NCBI RefSeq assembly: GCF_025144225.1
Contig: NZ_JALXXB010000001.1
Span: 248,001-312,000 of the forward strand
Direction of reading: 5' to 3'
Origin: Aestuariimicrobium sp. p3-SID1156
Lineage (GTDB): Bacteria; Actinomycetota; Actinomycetes; Propionibacteriales; Propionibacteriaceae
Length of the DNA stretch: 64,000 bases
Of this stretch, positions 1 to 8,009 are shown one piece after another (position 1 is the first letter of the stretch; every line of letters begins with the position of its first letter). Under the pieces are notes generated by a model that worked only from the letters and a program-made list of their open reading frames with translations, was not told where the DNA came from and did not search any database. A program made the translations under genes and the position numbers.

Positions 1-1
1 G

Positions 2-685
2 TTCGGTGAGGAGGCCCAGTGGCCCCGGCAGGACCTGATCGGGTTCTGCGAGGAGTTCGACCCGCCCCTGGTCCTGGCCGCCTACCAGTGCGGCGTCTTC
101 CCGATGCCGCTGCTCGAGTCCGCCTTCTCCACCGAGATGGGCTGGTGGTCACCGATGCGCCGCGGCATCCTGCCGCTGGACCAGGTGCGCGTCACCCGCA
201 GCCTGCGCAAATCAGTCAGACGCTACCGCACCAGCATTGACCAGGCCTTTCACCGTGTCATACGCCAGTGCGCCAATCCCGAACGCGAGGGCGCCTGGAT
301 CACCGAGGAGGTCCGCGCCGTCTATTCCACCCTCCACGAGGACGGCCAGGCCCATTCTGTGGAGGTCTGGGACGCCGAGGGCCGCCTCGTCGGTGGACTC
401 TACGGGGTCTCGATCGGCGGCCTGTTCGCCGGTGAGTCCATGTTCCACGACCCCGAACACGGCCGGGACGCCTCCAAGGTGGCGCTGCTCAGGCTCGTCA
501 CCGAACTCGCCCGCGGCGTCGCCGCCGAAGACCTGGCCGAGCGGAGACTGCTGGACGTCCAATGGCAGACCCCGCACCTGGCCAGCATGGGTGTCATCGA
601 GGTGCCGCGCACGGAGTACCTGCAACGACTCGACCGCGTCCTGACCGCCGGTCCACCTGATTGGAAGGGGAGCGCCGATGCCTGA
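2..685 (+). CDS. aat: leucyl/phenylalanyl-tRNA--protein transferase, 5' end outside the window
   Basis: Aat moves Leu or Phe from aminoacyl-tRNA onto N-terminal Arg or Lys of proteins, marking them for Clp degradation (N-end rule, cytoplasm). The frame is open from base 2, so the start lies left of the window; about 227 codons are visible, close to the usual family length of about 230. Family motifs seen are YQCGVFPM, MGWWSP followed by RGILPLD, and the GGLYGVSIG strand with its downstream GESMF. The 3' end overlaps the next gene by 8 bp (ATG at 678, TGA ending at 685), so the two are probably translated together. Identity is confident; only a few N-terminal residues should be missing. Confidence 0.9.
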   Translation, partial: FGEEAQWPRQDLIGFCEEFDPPLVLAAYQCGVFPMPLLESAFSTEMGWWSPMRRGILPLDQVRVTRSLRKSVRRYRTSIDQAFHRVIRQCANPEREGAWITEEVRAVYSTLHEDGQAHSVEVWDAEGRLVGGLYGVSIGGLFAGESMFHDPEHGRDASKVALLRLVTELARGVAAEDLAERRLLDVQWQTPHLASMGVIEVPRTEYLQRLDRVLTAGPPDWKGSADA

Positions 686-1541
686 ACTGCCCGAGGTGGA
701 GGCCCTGCGCGGCTTTCTGGAGGAACGCTGCGTCGGCAAGTCCATCGACAGCATCCAGTTGGCCGCCTTCAGCGCGTTGAAGACGGTGCTGCCGCCACCG
801 GACGCCCTGCTGGGTCTGGAGATCACGGCCGTGGCGCGGCACGGGAAGTTCATCGACCTCGACGCCCAGGGCATGCACTTGATCTTCCACCTGGCCCGCG
901 CCGGTTGGCTGGTCTGGCGCGACCAGATGCCGGACAAACCCGTCCGCCCCGGCAAGAATCCGCTGGCGCTGCGCGTCACACTGTCGGACGGATCCGGGTT
1001 CGACCTCACCGAGGCCGGGACCCAGAAACACCTCGCGGTCCACGTCGTCCAGGAACCGAACGAGGTGCCGATGATCGAGACCCTCGGGCCAGACCCGCTC
1101 GCCGAGGGCTTCACCGAGGACCAGTTCGACGAGATCCTAACCAGGGCCGGCCGTGCGCAGATCAAGGGCGTCCTCAAGGACCAGCGCACCCTCGCCGGGA
1201 TCGGGAACGCCTACTCCGACGAGATCCTCTTCGAGGCCCGGTTGAGTCCATTCCAACCCGCCAGTGGGCTGGGGCGTCAGCAGCGGGACGCCCTACTGGC
1301 GACGATCCGCCAGGTCCTCACCGCGGCCGTCGCCGCCACGCAGGGGCTGGGGGCGGAGAAGCTCAAGGACTCCAAGCGCGCCGGGATGCGCGTCCACGGT
1401 CGCACAGGGGAGAGCTGTCAGGTCTGTGGCAGCACCATCGCGGAGGTGTCCTTCGCCGACTCCTCCCTGCAGTACTGCCCGGGCTGCCAGACCCAGGGCA
1501 AGAAGCTGGCCGATCGACGGATGTCGCGGCTGCTGAAGTAG
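678..1541 (+). CDS. Fpg/Nei family DNA glycosylase
   Basis: Bifunctional base-excision repair glycosylase/AP lyase acting on oxidised bases. It begins PELPEVE, giving the catalytic Pro2 and Glu3, with Lys57 in RHGKF as the beta-hairpin lysine. The H2TH region includes QIKGVLKDQ and GIGNAYSDEIL, and a C-terminal zinc finger has CQVC about 17 residues before CPGC. At 287 aa it has the usual length. It belongs to the actinobacterial branch ending DRRxSRLLK, so it may be a divergent paralogue rather than the main MutM; substrate preference cannot be read from sequence. It overlaps aat by 8 bp and has no obvious promoter of its own. Confidence 0.9.
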   Translation: MPELPEVEALRGFLEERCVGKSIDSIQLAAFSALKTVLPPPDALLGLEITAVARHGKFIDLDAQGMHLIFHLARAGWLVWRDQMPDKPVRPGKNPLALRVTLSDGSGFDLTEAGTQKHLAVHVVQEPNEVPMIETLGPDPLAEGFTEDQFDEILTRAGRAQIKGVLKDQRTLAGIGNAYSDEILFEARLSPFQPASGLGRQQRDALLATIRQVLTAAVAATQGLGAEKLKDSKRAGMRVHGRTGESCQVCGSTIAEVSFADSSLQYCPGCQTQGKKLADRRMSRLLK

Positions 1542-1550
1542 TTCAGTCGC

Positions 1551-1808
1551 TCACGCACCGGGGCGTTCGCGGAGGGCCAGTAGCTCGTGGATCTCGTCCA
1601 GCCCCCGCTTGACGTCCTCGAGTTCGCGATCGAAGCGGGCATAGGCGGCGATGAAGGCCCCGGCCGCCTGCTCGGGCCAGCCCAACCGCAGCTCCTCCAT
1701 GTGGGCAGCGAGGTCCCGCTGGACGATGTGGAGGTGGTCGGTGGCCGCCTCGACCCGGTCGGCCGCCGTCCGCAAGACCTCAGTCTCGGCGTGTTCCATG
1801 ATCGTCAT
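1551..1808 (-). CDS. WXG100-like small helical protein
   Basis: A protein of about 85 aa that is almost wholly alpha-helical, with the layout of WXG100/ESAT-6 proteins: helix, turn LGWPEQAAG, second helix ending LDEIHELL. The turn has W-P-E instead of the canonical W-x-G, so the call rests on size and helix pattern. The start chosen is ATG at 1808, four bases after AGGAGG; ATG at 1799 is an alternative. No type VII secretion genes lie nearby. It is convergent with the glycosylase gene. Function unknown; it could be a secreted T7SS substrate or a cytoplasmic helical hairpin. Confidence 0.55.
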   Translation of the reverse strand: MTIMEHAETEVLRTAADRVEAATDHLHIVQRDLAAHMEELRLGWPEQAAGAFIAAYARFDRELEDVKRGLDEIHELLALRERPGA

Positions 1809-1873
1809 GCCCCCTCCTCGACCGGTCTGCAATACCTCCGACACTAGGCGGGGTTGGGGTCACGTGACCGGGA

Positions 1874-1879
1874 TAGGCT
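1874..1879 (+). promoter_or_regulatory. TAGGCT -10 element giving a leaderless pheA
   Basis: TAGGCT ends six bases before the GTG start of pheA and there is no Shine-Dalgarno, so transcription should begin at or next to the start codon. Confidence 0.6.
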
Positions 1880-1885
1880 GGCCGG

Positions 1886-2791
1886 GTGCTCGGATACTTC
1901 GGACCCGCCGGAACCTTCACCCACCAAGCCCTGCTGACTCTCGGCGCCGACGGGGACCACAAGCCCTTCCCCTCGGTGGTGGCCACGCTCAACGCGGTCC
2001 GGTCCGGGGAGGTCGAGGCGGCGCTGGTGCCGATCGAGAACTCCTTGGAGGGCGGCGTCTCTGCCACCCTGGACAACCTGGCCACCGAACCACTGCTCCG
2101 GATCGTCCGAGAAGTGCTGCTTCCGGTCCAGTTCGGCCTGTTCGCCCGACCGGGGACGCCGCTGCAGGACGTCCGGCAGATCGTCACCCATCCGCACGCT
2201 GCCGCCCAGGTGCGCCTGTGGTTGGCTGCGAACCTGCCCGAGGCGGTGGTGACCGAGCAGGGTTCAACCGCCGGTGCTGCCGCTGAGGTGTCCAACCCCG
2301 AGTCCCGTTTCGATGCCGCCGTGTGCGCCCGGGTGGCGGGGGAGATGTACGGTCTCGAGGAGGTCGCCAGCGAGATCGCCGACAATTCCTCGGCGGTGAC
2401 TCGCTTCGTGCTGGTCTCGCTCCCGGGCCGCGCGGTGCCCCCGACCGGAGCCGACAAGACCACGTTGGTGGTCTATCCCGAGATCGATCGCCCCGGCGGT
2501 CTGTTGGACCTGCTCGAGCAGTTCGTGGCGCGCGGGGTGAACCTCACCCGCATCGAGTCCCGGCCGACCAAGACCTCCTTGGGGCAGTACTGCTTCTCCA
2601 TTGATGCCGAGGGCCACATCGACGAGGAACGGATGGCCGAGACCCTGATGGGGCTCAAGCGGATCTGTCGTGATGTCGTGTTCGTGGGGAGCTACCCCCG
2701 TGCGGACCTCACGGCGCCCACCATCGGCCCTGGCGCCGCTGACGAGGACTATCGCGAGGCGCGTGCCTGGCTGGAGTCGCTGCGCGGCTGA
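1886..2791 (+). CDS. pheA: prephenate dehydratase
   Basis: Converts prephenate to phenylpyruvate in phenylalanine synthesis (cytoplasm). It is a monofunctional PDT of 301 aa without a chorismate mutase domain. The catalytic lobe begins YFGPAGTFTHQA, carries IENSLEGGVSATLD, and holds the T-R-F catalytic motif in SSAVTRF. The C-terminal ACT domain has GGLLDLL and the ESRP motif used for phenylalanine feedback binding. The GTG start is chosen because it gives the conserved N-terminus and sits six bases after a -10 hexamer. No other aromatic genes are adjacent. Convergent with the kinase gene at 2806. Confidence 0.93.
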   Translation: MLGYFGPAGTFTHQALLTLGADGDHKPFPSVVATLNAVRSGEVEAALVPIENSLEGGVSATLDNLATEPLLRIVREVLLPVQFGLFARPGTPLQDVRQIVTHPHAAAQVRLWLAANLPEAVVTEQGSTAGAAAEVSNPESRFDAAVCARVAGEMYGLEEVASEIADNSSAVTRFVLVSLPGRAVPPTGADKTTLVVYPEIDRPGGLLDLLEQFVARGVNLTRIESRPTKTSLGQYCFSIDAEGHIDEERMAETLMGLKRICRDVVFVGSYPRADLTAPTIGPGAADEDYREARAWLESLRG

Positions 2792-2805
2792 GTGCGTCCT
2801 GCTGT

Positions 2806-4389
2806 TCAGCGTCGGGGCACCATCACGCTGACCGCTGCCGGGACCACCTCGGCGTCGAAGGTCGACGCGACGCCCAGGGTGTCGCCGTCGAACTGGTAGG
2901 GCATCGGCTCGGCGACGCGGATGCGGACGTGCTTGCCCTGGACCTGGGTGACCTGCTGGTCGTGCTGCCGCCGCAGGACGCCCAACCCCCACCGGAACCA
3001 CTGTCCAAAGCCCGAGGGCCCGGTCGCGATGAGGTCGATCTCCCCGTCGAAGGGCGTTGCATGCGGGAAGATCCTCAGGCCGGCCTGGACCTCGCCCACA
3101 TTGCCCACCAGCATCAGGGTGGCCGGATTGTCGCTGACCAGGCGGTCGTCCACGGTGATGGTGGCGGGGACCGGAGGGGTGTTGATGTTCTGGGCCACTG
3201 CCACGAAGTAGGCCACCGAGCGGACGGCCTTCTTGAGCTCGGCCCTGGTGTCGGCCATGACCTTGCCGTCGATGCCCAGCCCGCCCATCACGGCGAAGTG
3301 CTCGGCATTGCGGCGGTCGCCATCGACCGTGACGAGCACCAGGTCTATGGGTTGGGGCGAGCCCTCGAAGGCCACGCGGAAGGCCTCGTCCTCGTCCAAC
3401 GGGATGCCGAGGTTGCGGGCGAGCAGGTTGGCCGTGCCCGCCGGCACGATCGCCACCGGCACGTCGCTGTGGGCCAACTCGGAGGTGACCACGCGCACGG
3501 TGCCGTCGCCACCGGCCACGATGACCAGGTCGGCGCGGGCTGCGATCGCCTCCCGCGACATGGCGTAGCCCGGGTCGGCGATCGAGGTCGTCAGCCAGAG
3601 CGGGTCGTCCCACTGGCGGATCGCCAGCTCGTGAGTGATGCGCCGCTGGAAGACCGCCTCGTCGCCCACCTTCGCAGGGTTGTAGATGACGGCGCAGACC
3701 GGGCGATCACCGTCGGGCGTCGGGGGTAGGGGCACGTGGTACCAGGCCGGCTCCTGCACCACCCGGGACGCGGCGGCTGCCGCGGCAGCCGCCATTCCGC
3801 CCACCAGCAGTCCGCCGACGATGTCGCTGGTCCAGTGGGCGCCCAGCAACCAGCGATCCAAGCAGACCAGCGCCACCGAGGCGATGGCCAGGCCGCGGAT
3901 GATGCGCAACTCACGACGAGGTCGCCGGATCACGGTGGCGGTGGTGACCAGCATGATCGCGAAGGTGGTCATCAGCGCGACGTGGGTGCTCGGGTAGGAC
4001 CAACCGGACTCGGTGAAGGTGGGGTCGTACCAGCGCGGCGGCCTCGGTCGACGAACGAGCACCCTGAGCAGGGAACTCGCGGCCCAGCTCAACAGGCCGC
4101 TGATCACCAGGGCCATGGACAGGTTGCGCAACCGTCGCACATGCGCCCACCAGGCTATGCCCGTGGTCGCGACGATCACCGGGATCGGCATGGTGATCAC
4201 GGCGAGGGCGCGGGCCACTTCGAGCACGGCGTCCCCGACGCGGGGAGGGCGAATGGCGGTGTCGAAGGAGGCCAGCGTCCCATTGCGGGCAACCAGCCAG
4301 GTCCACAGCAGCAGGGCCAGGGTGAGCCCCACCAGCGTCCACAGCGCGAGCCGCGAGACTCGGCCTCGGGCGTCGGTGGCGGTGCTCAT
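2806..4389 (-). CDS. PAP2 phosphatase-diacylglycerol kinase fusion protein
   Basis: A 527-aa protein with two enzymes in series. The N-terminal half has about six membrane segments and the PAP2 signature: [18 protein letters not shown] (usual PSGH) and [11 protein letters not shown]. The C-terminal half is a DAGK catalytic domain with VIYNPAK, AGGDGT and [17 protein letters not shown]2 enzymes remove phosphate from lipid phosphates; DAGK domains add it to diacylglycerol or related lipids. Domain order is known in actinobacteria; the substrate is not evident here. The start ATG at 4389 was chosen over an upstream in-frame extension because the latter would run into serS and because TACGAT lies six bases before it. 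Confidence 0.85.
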   Translation of the reverse strand: MSTATDARGRVSRLALWTLVGLTLALLLWTWLVARNGTLASFDTAIRPPRVGDAVLEVARALAVITMPIPVIVATTGIAWWAHVRRLRNLSMALVISGLLSWAASSLLRVLVRRPRPPRWYDPTFTESGWSYPSTHVALMTTFAIMLVTTATVIRRPRRELRIIRGLAIASVALVCLDRWLLGAHWTSDIVGGLLVGGMAAAAAAAASRVVQEPAWYHVPLPPTPDGDRPVCAVIYNPAKVGDEAVFQRRITHELAIRQWDDPLWLTTSIADPGYAMSREAIAARADLVIVAGGDGTVRVVTSELAHSDVPVAIVPAGTANLLARNLGIPLDEDEAFRVAFEGSPQPIDLVLVTVDGDRRNAEHFAVMGGLGIDGKVMADTRAELKKAVRSVAYFVAVAQNINTPPVPATITVDDRLVSDNPATLMLVGNVGEVQAGLRIFPHATPFDGEIDLIATGPSGFGQWFRWGLGVLRRQHDQQVTQVQGKHVRIRVAEPMPYQFDGDTLGVASTFDAEVVPAAVSVMVPRR

Positions 4390-4395
4390 GGCTTG

Positions 4396-4453
4396 ATCGT
4401 ATCCGTGAAGGTGGATACGCGGTGGGCGAGCCCGGGGTCGGGCTGGATAGAGT
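4396..4453. promoter_or_regulatory. divergent leaderless promoters for the PAP2-DAGK gene and serS
   Basis: On the minus strand TACGAT (4396-4401) ends six bases before the ATG at 4389. On the plus strand TAGAGT (4448-4453) ends seven bases before the serS ATG at 4461. Neither gene has a ribosome binding site, so both transcripts look leaderless from a shared 71-bp region. Confidence 0.55.
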
Positions 4454-4460
4454 TGCACCC

Positions 4461-5738
4461 ATGATCGATCCACTCGTCCTGCGCAATGATCCCGACCGCG
4501 TTCGCGAGTCCCAGAAGCGCCGCGGTGAGTCGACCGAACTGGTCGACCAGGTGCTTGCCGCCGACGAGTCCCGTCGACACACCATTGCCACCTTTGAGGG
4601 GCTCCGTGCCGAGCAGAAGTCGATCGGCAAGGAGGTCGCGAAGGCCCAGGGTGAGGAGAAGCAGGCCCTGCTGGCCCGCACCAAGGAGCTGGCCGCTGAG
4701 GTCAAGGCCGCCCAGGCCGCGGCCGACGAGGCCGAGGCCACCTTCAGCGAGCTGGCCAAGCAGCTGGGCAACCTGGTGATCGATGCCGTCCCGGTCGGTG
4801 GCGAGGATGATGGCACCGTCATCGAGACCATCGGGACGCCGCGCGACTTCGCGGCCGAGGGCTTCGAGCCGCGTGACCATCTGGAGCTGGGCGAGATGCT
4901 CGGCGCCATCGACATGGAACGCGGCGCCAAGGTGTCGGGTTCACGCTTCTACTACCTGACCGGCCCCGGTGCCCTGCTGGAGTTCGCGCTGTCGCAGTTC
5001 GCGCTCTCGAAGGCACTGGAGTGGGGTTTCACCCCGATCATCCCTCCGGCGCTGGTCAAGCCCTCAGCGATGGAGGGCACCGGCTTCCTTGGTCAGGCCG
5101 CCCAGGACGTCTACCACCTCGAGGAGGACGACCTCTACCTGGTCGGCACCGCCGAGGTCCCGCTGGCTGCCTACCACTCCAACGAGATCCTGGACGCCGG
5201 CAAGCTGCCGCTGCACTACGCCGGGTTCTCCCCGGCCTTCCGCCGCGAGGCCGGCTCGTACGGCAAGGACACCCGCGGCATCTTCCGCGTCCACTGGTTC
5301 GACAAGTGGGAGCTGTTCGTCTACTGCGATCCCCAGGACGCCGAGGCCGAGCATGAGAAGCTGCTCAGCTGGGAAAAGGAGTTCATCACCGCCCTGGAGT
5401 TGCCCTTCCAGGTGCTCGACGTGGCCTCCGGTGACCTGGGGCTCAGCGCGGCGCGCAAGTACGACTGCTACGCCTGGCTGCCCACCCAGAACCGCTATCG
5501 CGAGATCACCTCGACGTCGAACTGCACTGACTTCCAGGCCCGCCGGCTGGCCATCCGCGGCCGCTTCGAGGACGGGACCAAGCCTGTCGCCACGCTGAAC
5601 GGCACCCTGTGCGCCATGACCCGCATGATCATCATGCTGCTGGAGAACCACCAGCAGGCCGACGGGTCGGTGCGGATCCCCGAGGCACTGCGCCCCTACC
5701 TAGGTGGTCGTGAGTTCCTGACCCCGATCGAGAAGTAG
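4461..5738 (+). CDS. serS: seryl-tRNA synthetase
   Basis: Charges tRNA-Ser with serine; class II synthetase, cytoplasmic, 425 aa as expected. An N-terminal coiled-coil arm (residues about 30-105) recognises the long variable arm of tRNA-Ser. Motif 2 is seen in [18 protein letters not shown] and motif 3 in [33 protein letters not shown] is the typical serine-binding stretch. ATG 4461 is preferred over an upstream GTG in frame because it gives the conserved [14 protein letters not shown] start. Three tRNA-Ser genes occur elsewhere in the window. A small membrane-protein gene follows 7 bp downstream. Confidence 0.97.
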   Translation: MIDPLVLRNDPDRVRESQKRRGESTELVDQVLAADESRRHTIATFEGLRAEQKSIGKEVAKAQGEEKQALLARTKELAAEVKAAQAAADEAEATFSELAKQLGNLVIDAVPVGGEDDGTVIETIGTPRDFAAEGFEPRDHLELGEMLGAIDMERGAKVSGSRFYYLTGPGALLEFALSQFALSKALEWGFTPIIPPALVKPSAMEGTGFLGQAAQDVYHLEEDDLYLVGTAEVPLAAYHSNEILDAGKLPLHYAGFSPAFRREAGSYGKDTRGIFRVHWFDKWELFVYCDPQDAEAEHEKLLSWEKEFITALELPFQVLDVASGDLGLSAARKYDCYAWLPTQNRYREITSTSNCTDFQARRLAIRGRFEDGTKPVATLNGTLCAMTRMIIMLLENHQQADGSVRIPEALRPYLGGREFLTPIEK

Positions 5739-5745
5739 GCAGACC

Positions 5746-6132
5746 ATGATGGCGACTCGTGAGCTGGGGCCGGTGGAGCACATTGACTACCCCGCCTATG
5801 TGTTGCGCTTCGCCATGATTTCGGTGGGCGCGTGGGTCGTCATCCTGCTCTGGATGGTGCTCGGTGGGGCTGCTGGCTATGACTACTTCGCCCTGCAGAG
5901 CGGGCTGATGGCTGTTGCGCTGGTCTCCATGCGCCTGTTGGGACGCCGACGGGCTGGTATCGCCCACGCACTGGTGTGGGGGCTCGGTGCGCTGTCCTTC
6001 GTGGCCCTCGCCAGCGGGATGTTTTCTGAAGGTCTGGGCATGGAGCCCGTCCTGCTCTTCTACGCGGCGTTCCTACCAGCCGTGGCGGTCGCCTTCGTCA
6101 CCATGCTGAGCCTGGCCAGCGGGCACCGCTGA
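5746..6132 (+). CDS. small four-helix membrane protein
   Basis: A 128-aa hydrophobic protein with about four transmembrane segments, approximately at residues 20-42, 48-64, 74-92 and 100-122, and short charged loops (LGRRRAG). No catalytic motif or named family is recognised. It starts 7 bp after serS and is probably cotranscribed with it. ATG 5749 is an equally possible start. It is convergent with the HAD gene. Confidence 0.7.
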   Translation: MMATRELGPVEHIDYPAYVLRFAMISVGAWVVILLWMVLGGAAGYDYFALQSGLMAVALVSMRLLGRRRAGIAHALVWGLGALSFVALASGMFSEGLGMEPVLLFYAAFLPAVAVAFVTMLSLASGHR

Positions 6133-6146
6133 CCGACCCACCTCTC

Positions 6147-6162
6147 CCCGCGTAGTAGCGGG
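6147..6162. terminator. weak hairpin between convergent genes
   Basis: CCCGC and GCGGG flank a six-base loop (GTAGTA) in the 31-bp gap between the serS-side membrane protein and the HAD gene. The stem is short and has no U-tract, so a terminator role is uncertain. Confidence 0.3.
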
Positions 6163-6163
6163 A

Positions 6164-6958
6164 TCAGGCGAACCAGCGGTTGAGCTCGTTGCTGGTGCCG
6201 CCGTTGGCGAAGGTGTCGGTGACGTGGTTGGCATGCTTCTTCACGCCCTCGGCCGCGTCCCCGACCGCGACGCCACGGCCGGCCCACTCGAGCATCTCGA
6301 CGTCGTTGAAGCCGTCGCCGACGGCCAGGACGTCCTTGGGGCGGACACCCAGCTGACGGCAGACCTGCTGCAGGCCGGAGGCCTTGTTGATGCCCTCGGG
6401 GGCGATGTCGAGCCAGCTTGACCAGCCGATGGCGTAGCTGACGCCGTGCATGCCCAGGCGGTCGGCGAGTTCCACGAACTCGGACTGGGGGACGTCGGGG
6501 TCGCGGATGATGATGCGGCTGGCGGGTTCGGCGCAGAGCTGCTCGATGGTTTCGATGCGCATCTCACCGCTCAGGTCCCCCTCGGGGAAGAGCCTGTTGA
6601 GCCGGTACCCGGCGCCGATCACTTCAACCGCGACGCGGGCGTTGGGGGCGAGCTCCATCACGCGCCGAATCACTGGGCCCGGGTCGAAGGTGGCCACGCG
6701 AGCCAGTTCGAAGGGTGGGTAGTTCACCAGGACGGCGCCATTGGAGCAGACCGCCGGGCCCGGCGGCAGCTCGAGGGTGTCGAAGATCGGCTGGGTCGCT
6801 GACCAGCCGCGTCCGGTGGAGAGGACGACAGGGCACCGGGCGTCGAGGACGCGCGCCACCGCCTCACGAATGTGGTCCGGCATGACCCCCGCATGGTCGA
6901 CCAGGGTTCCGTCGATGTCGAGTGCGACCAGACGCGGTCGCCAGCGCGGGCGAATCAT
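6164..6958 (-). CDS. Cof-type HAD-superfamily phosphatase
   Basis: HAD hydrolase of about 264 aa. Motif I is VALDIDGTLVD near the N-terminus (nucleophile and acid aspartates), motif II is in VLSTGRG, and motif IV is AVGDGFNDVEML with the metal-binding aspartates. A C2-type cap domain lies between, as in Cof/YidA proteins that dephosphorylate sugar phosphates, FMN or similar small molecules. The substrate cannot be told. Start ATG 6958 (MIRPRWRPRLVALD) is preferred over the longer frame because it places motif I at the usual distance. Confidence 0.85.
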   Translation of the reverse strand: MIRPRWRPRLVALDIDGTLVDHAGVMPDHIREAVARVLDARCPVVLSTGRGWSATQPIFDTLELPPGPAVCSNGAVLVNYPPFELARVATFDPGPVIRRVMELAPNARVAVEVIGAGYRLNRLFPEGDLSGEMRIETIEQLCAEPASRIIIRDPDVPQSEFVELADRLGMHGVSYAIGWSSWLDIAPEGINKASGLQQVCRQLGVRPKDVLAVGDGFNDVEMLEWAGRGVAVGDAAEGVKKHANHVTDTFANGGTSNELNRWFA

Positions 6959-7020
6959 GCGTCCTAGCCTGCCACCAACCTTCTGAACGGGAGGTGACGA
7001 GAGGGTGGCGTGTGCGTGGC

Positions 7021-7608
7021 TCACGCAGCGCTGCGGGCCGCAGTGGCACGCTGGCGACGAGCGAGCACGGTGCGGTAGGCGTGCAGGACCTGCTCGAGGC
7101 TCGGGGGAACCGGGCGCGGCGTGGCGGGAGCACCGTCGCCGCTGCGGGCCTTGCGCAGGTGCCGCTTGACGGTCGACAGCGAGCAGCCCAGGCGCTGGGC
7201 GATGGACTCGAGCGACTCGTAGGGGTTGGCATTGCGCAGACGCACGACCTCGTCGTGGTCGACCTGCCGGTTGGGGCCGCAGACGCCGGCGAGGGTATCG
7301 AGGTCCTCGGGCTGGACCTTGATGCCCAGCAGGGAACGCATCTCCTGGCGTTGGCGGGGGGTGGTGCCCGCGGCGAAGCCCGCGACGTCGTGCTGGACGA
7401 CGGCGGTGTAGAGGCAGCGGGTCATCATCGGGCAGTCGAGGCAGATGTTCTCCGCCTTGCGCTGCATCATCATCTGGTGGCGGCGCTCATCGACGGTGCG
7501 CGGGCTCTGGCCGTCCTCCATCAGCGGGTGCTGGAAAAGATAATCGCAATCCACGCACGCGGGTGCAGAGGTCTGTGCTGCTCCCAGGAGTGTTCCATTG
7601 CTGGTCAT
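7021..7608 (-). CDS. WhiB-family iron-sulfur regulator with C-terminal HTH extension
   Basis: A 195-aa protein. The N-terminal WhiB domain has cysteines C18 or C21, C56, C59 and C65 (CLDCPMMTRC) for a 4Fe-4S cluster, and the G-F-A-A-G-T-T-P turn with RQR after it. The spacing from the first cysteine to C56 is longer than usual because of an insert with RTVDERRHQMMMQRK. A second region (residues about 112-150) reads as a sigma-region-4-like helix-turn-helix: SLESIAQRLGCSLSTVKRHL. Most WhiB proteins lack this and act by binding sigma factor region 4. Start ATG 7608 follows AAAGGACGG; expression is probably controlled from the 400-bp upstream gap. Confidence 0.88.
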   Translation of the reverse strand: MTSNGTLLGAAQTSAPACVDCDYLFQHPLMEDGQSPRTVDERRHQMMMQRKAENICLDCPMMTRCLYTAVVQHDVAGFAAGTTPRQRQEMRSLLGIKVQPEDLDTLAGVCGPNRQVDHDEVVRLRNANPYESLESIAQRLGCSLSTVKRHLRKARSGDGAPATPRPVPPSLEQVLHAYRTVLARRQRATAARSAA

Positions 7609-7801
7609 TGTCTGCCGTCCTTTGCGTACCGTATTTCGTCGCACCACGCCGACCCGTGGCCGAGCTGTGGTGTTCCTGTGATCGGAACGTCTTCAGCGTC
7701 CCACAAGGGCTTCGACCGCCATAGTGCTTTTCGGGTCGGTGGCTACTCGACTGCGGTGGGTACTTCTCACAGACACGATTGGGTACGACACTCAGACGGT
7801 T

Positions 7802-7817
7802 TGAGTATCCGTACTCA
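7802..7817. promoter_or_regulatory. palindrome TGAGTA-TCCG-TACTCA, possible operator
   Basis: Perfect 6-bp inverted repeat with a four-base spacer, about 195 bp upstream of both divergent starts. Related half-sites (CTCAC, ACTCAG) lie just to its left. No known binding protein is recognised. Confidence 0.35.
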
Positions 7818-7994
7818 GGCTTGGGGCGAGATTGGTTAAGGCTCAATCAAAGCCGGGAAAACGCGCCGAGTTCGTGAACAACGCGTGAAGAAAGAGGGGC
7901 CGGTAGCGGTGTCATCATTCAACTCTCAACTACGACTCGACGTCGTTGTCTGGGTGCCTCGAAAAGGCGTTGGCCCCGGGCAGGGGGAGGGGCC

Positions 7995-8000
7995 TAGGCT
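7995..8000 (+). promoter_or_regulatory. TAGGCT -10 element upstream of the ABC exporter
   Basis: TAGGCT ends nine bases before the ATG at 8010, slightly farther than the six to seven seen for other leaderless genes here; no Shine-Dalgarno is present. Confidence 0.4.
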
Positions 8001-8009
8001 AGCCGGGCG

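Larger units (their letters stand above)
7609..8009. other. 401-bp gap between divergent whiB-like and ABC exporter genes
   Basis: No credible coding region. The gap has lower GC than its neighbours and several copies of a TACnnnnCTCA-like word (around 7760, 7784 and 7812), one of which forms the palindrome at 7802. It presumably holds the control region of both divergent genes. Confidence 0.5.
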
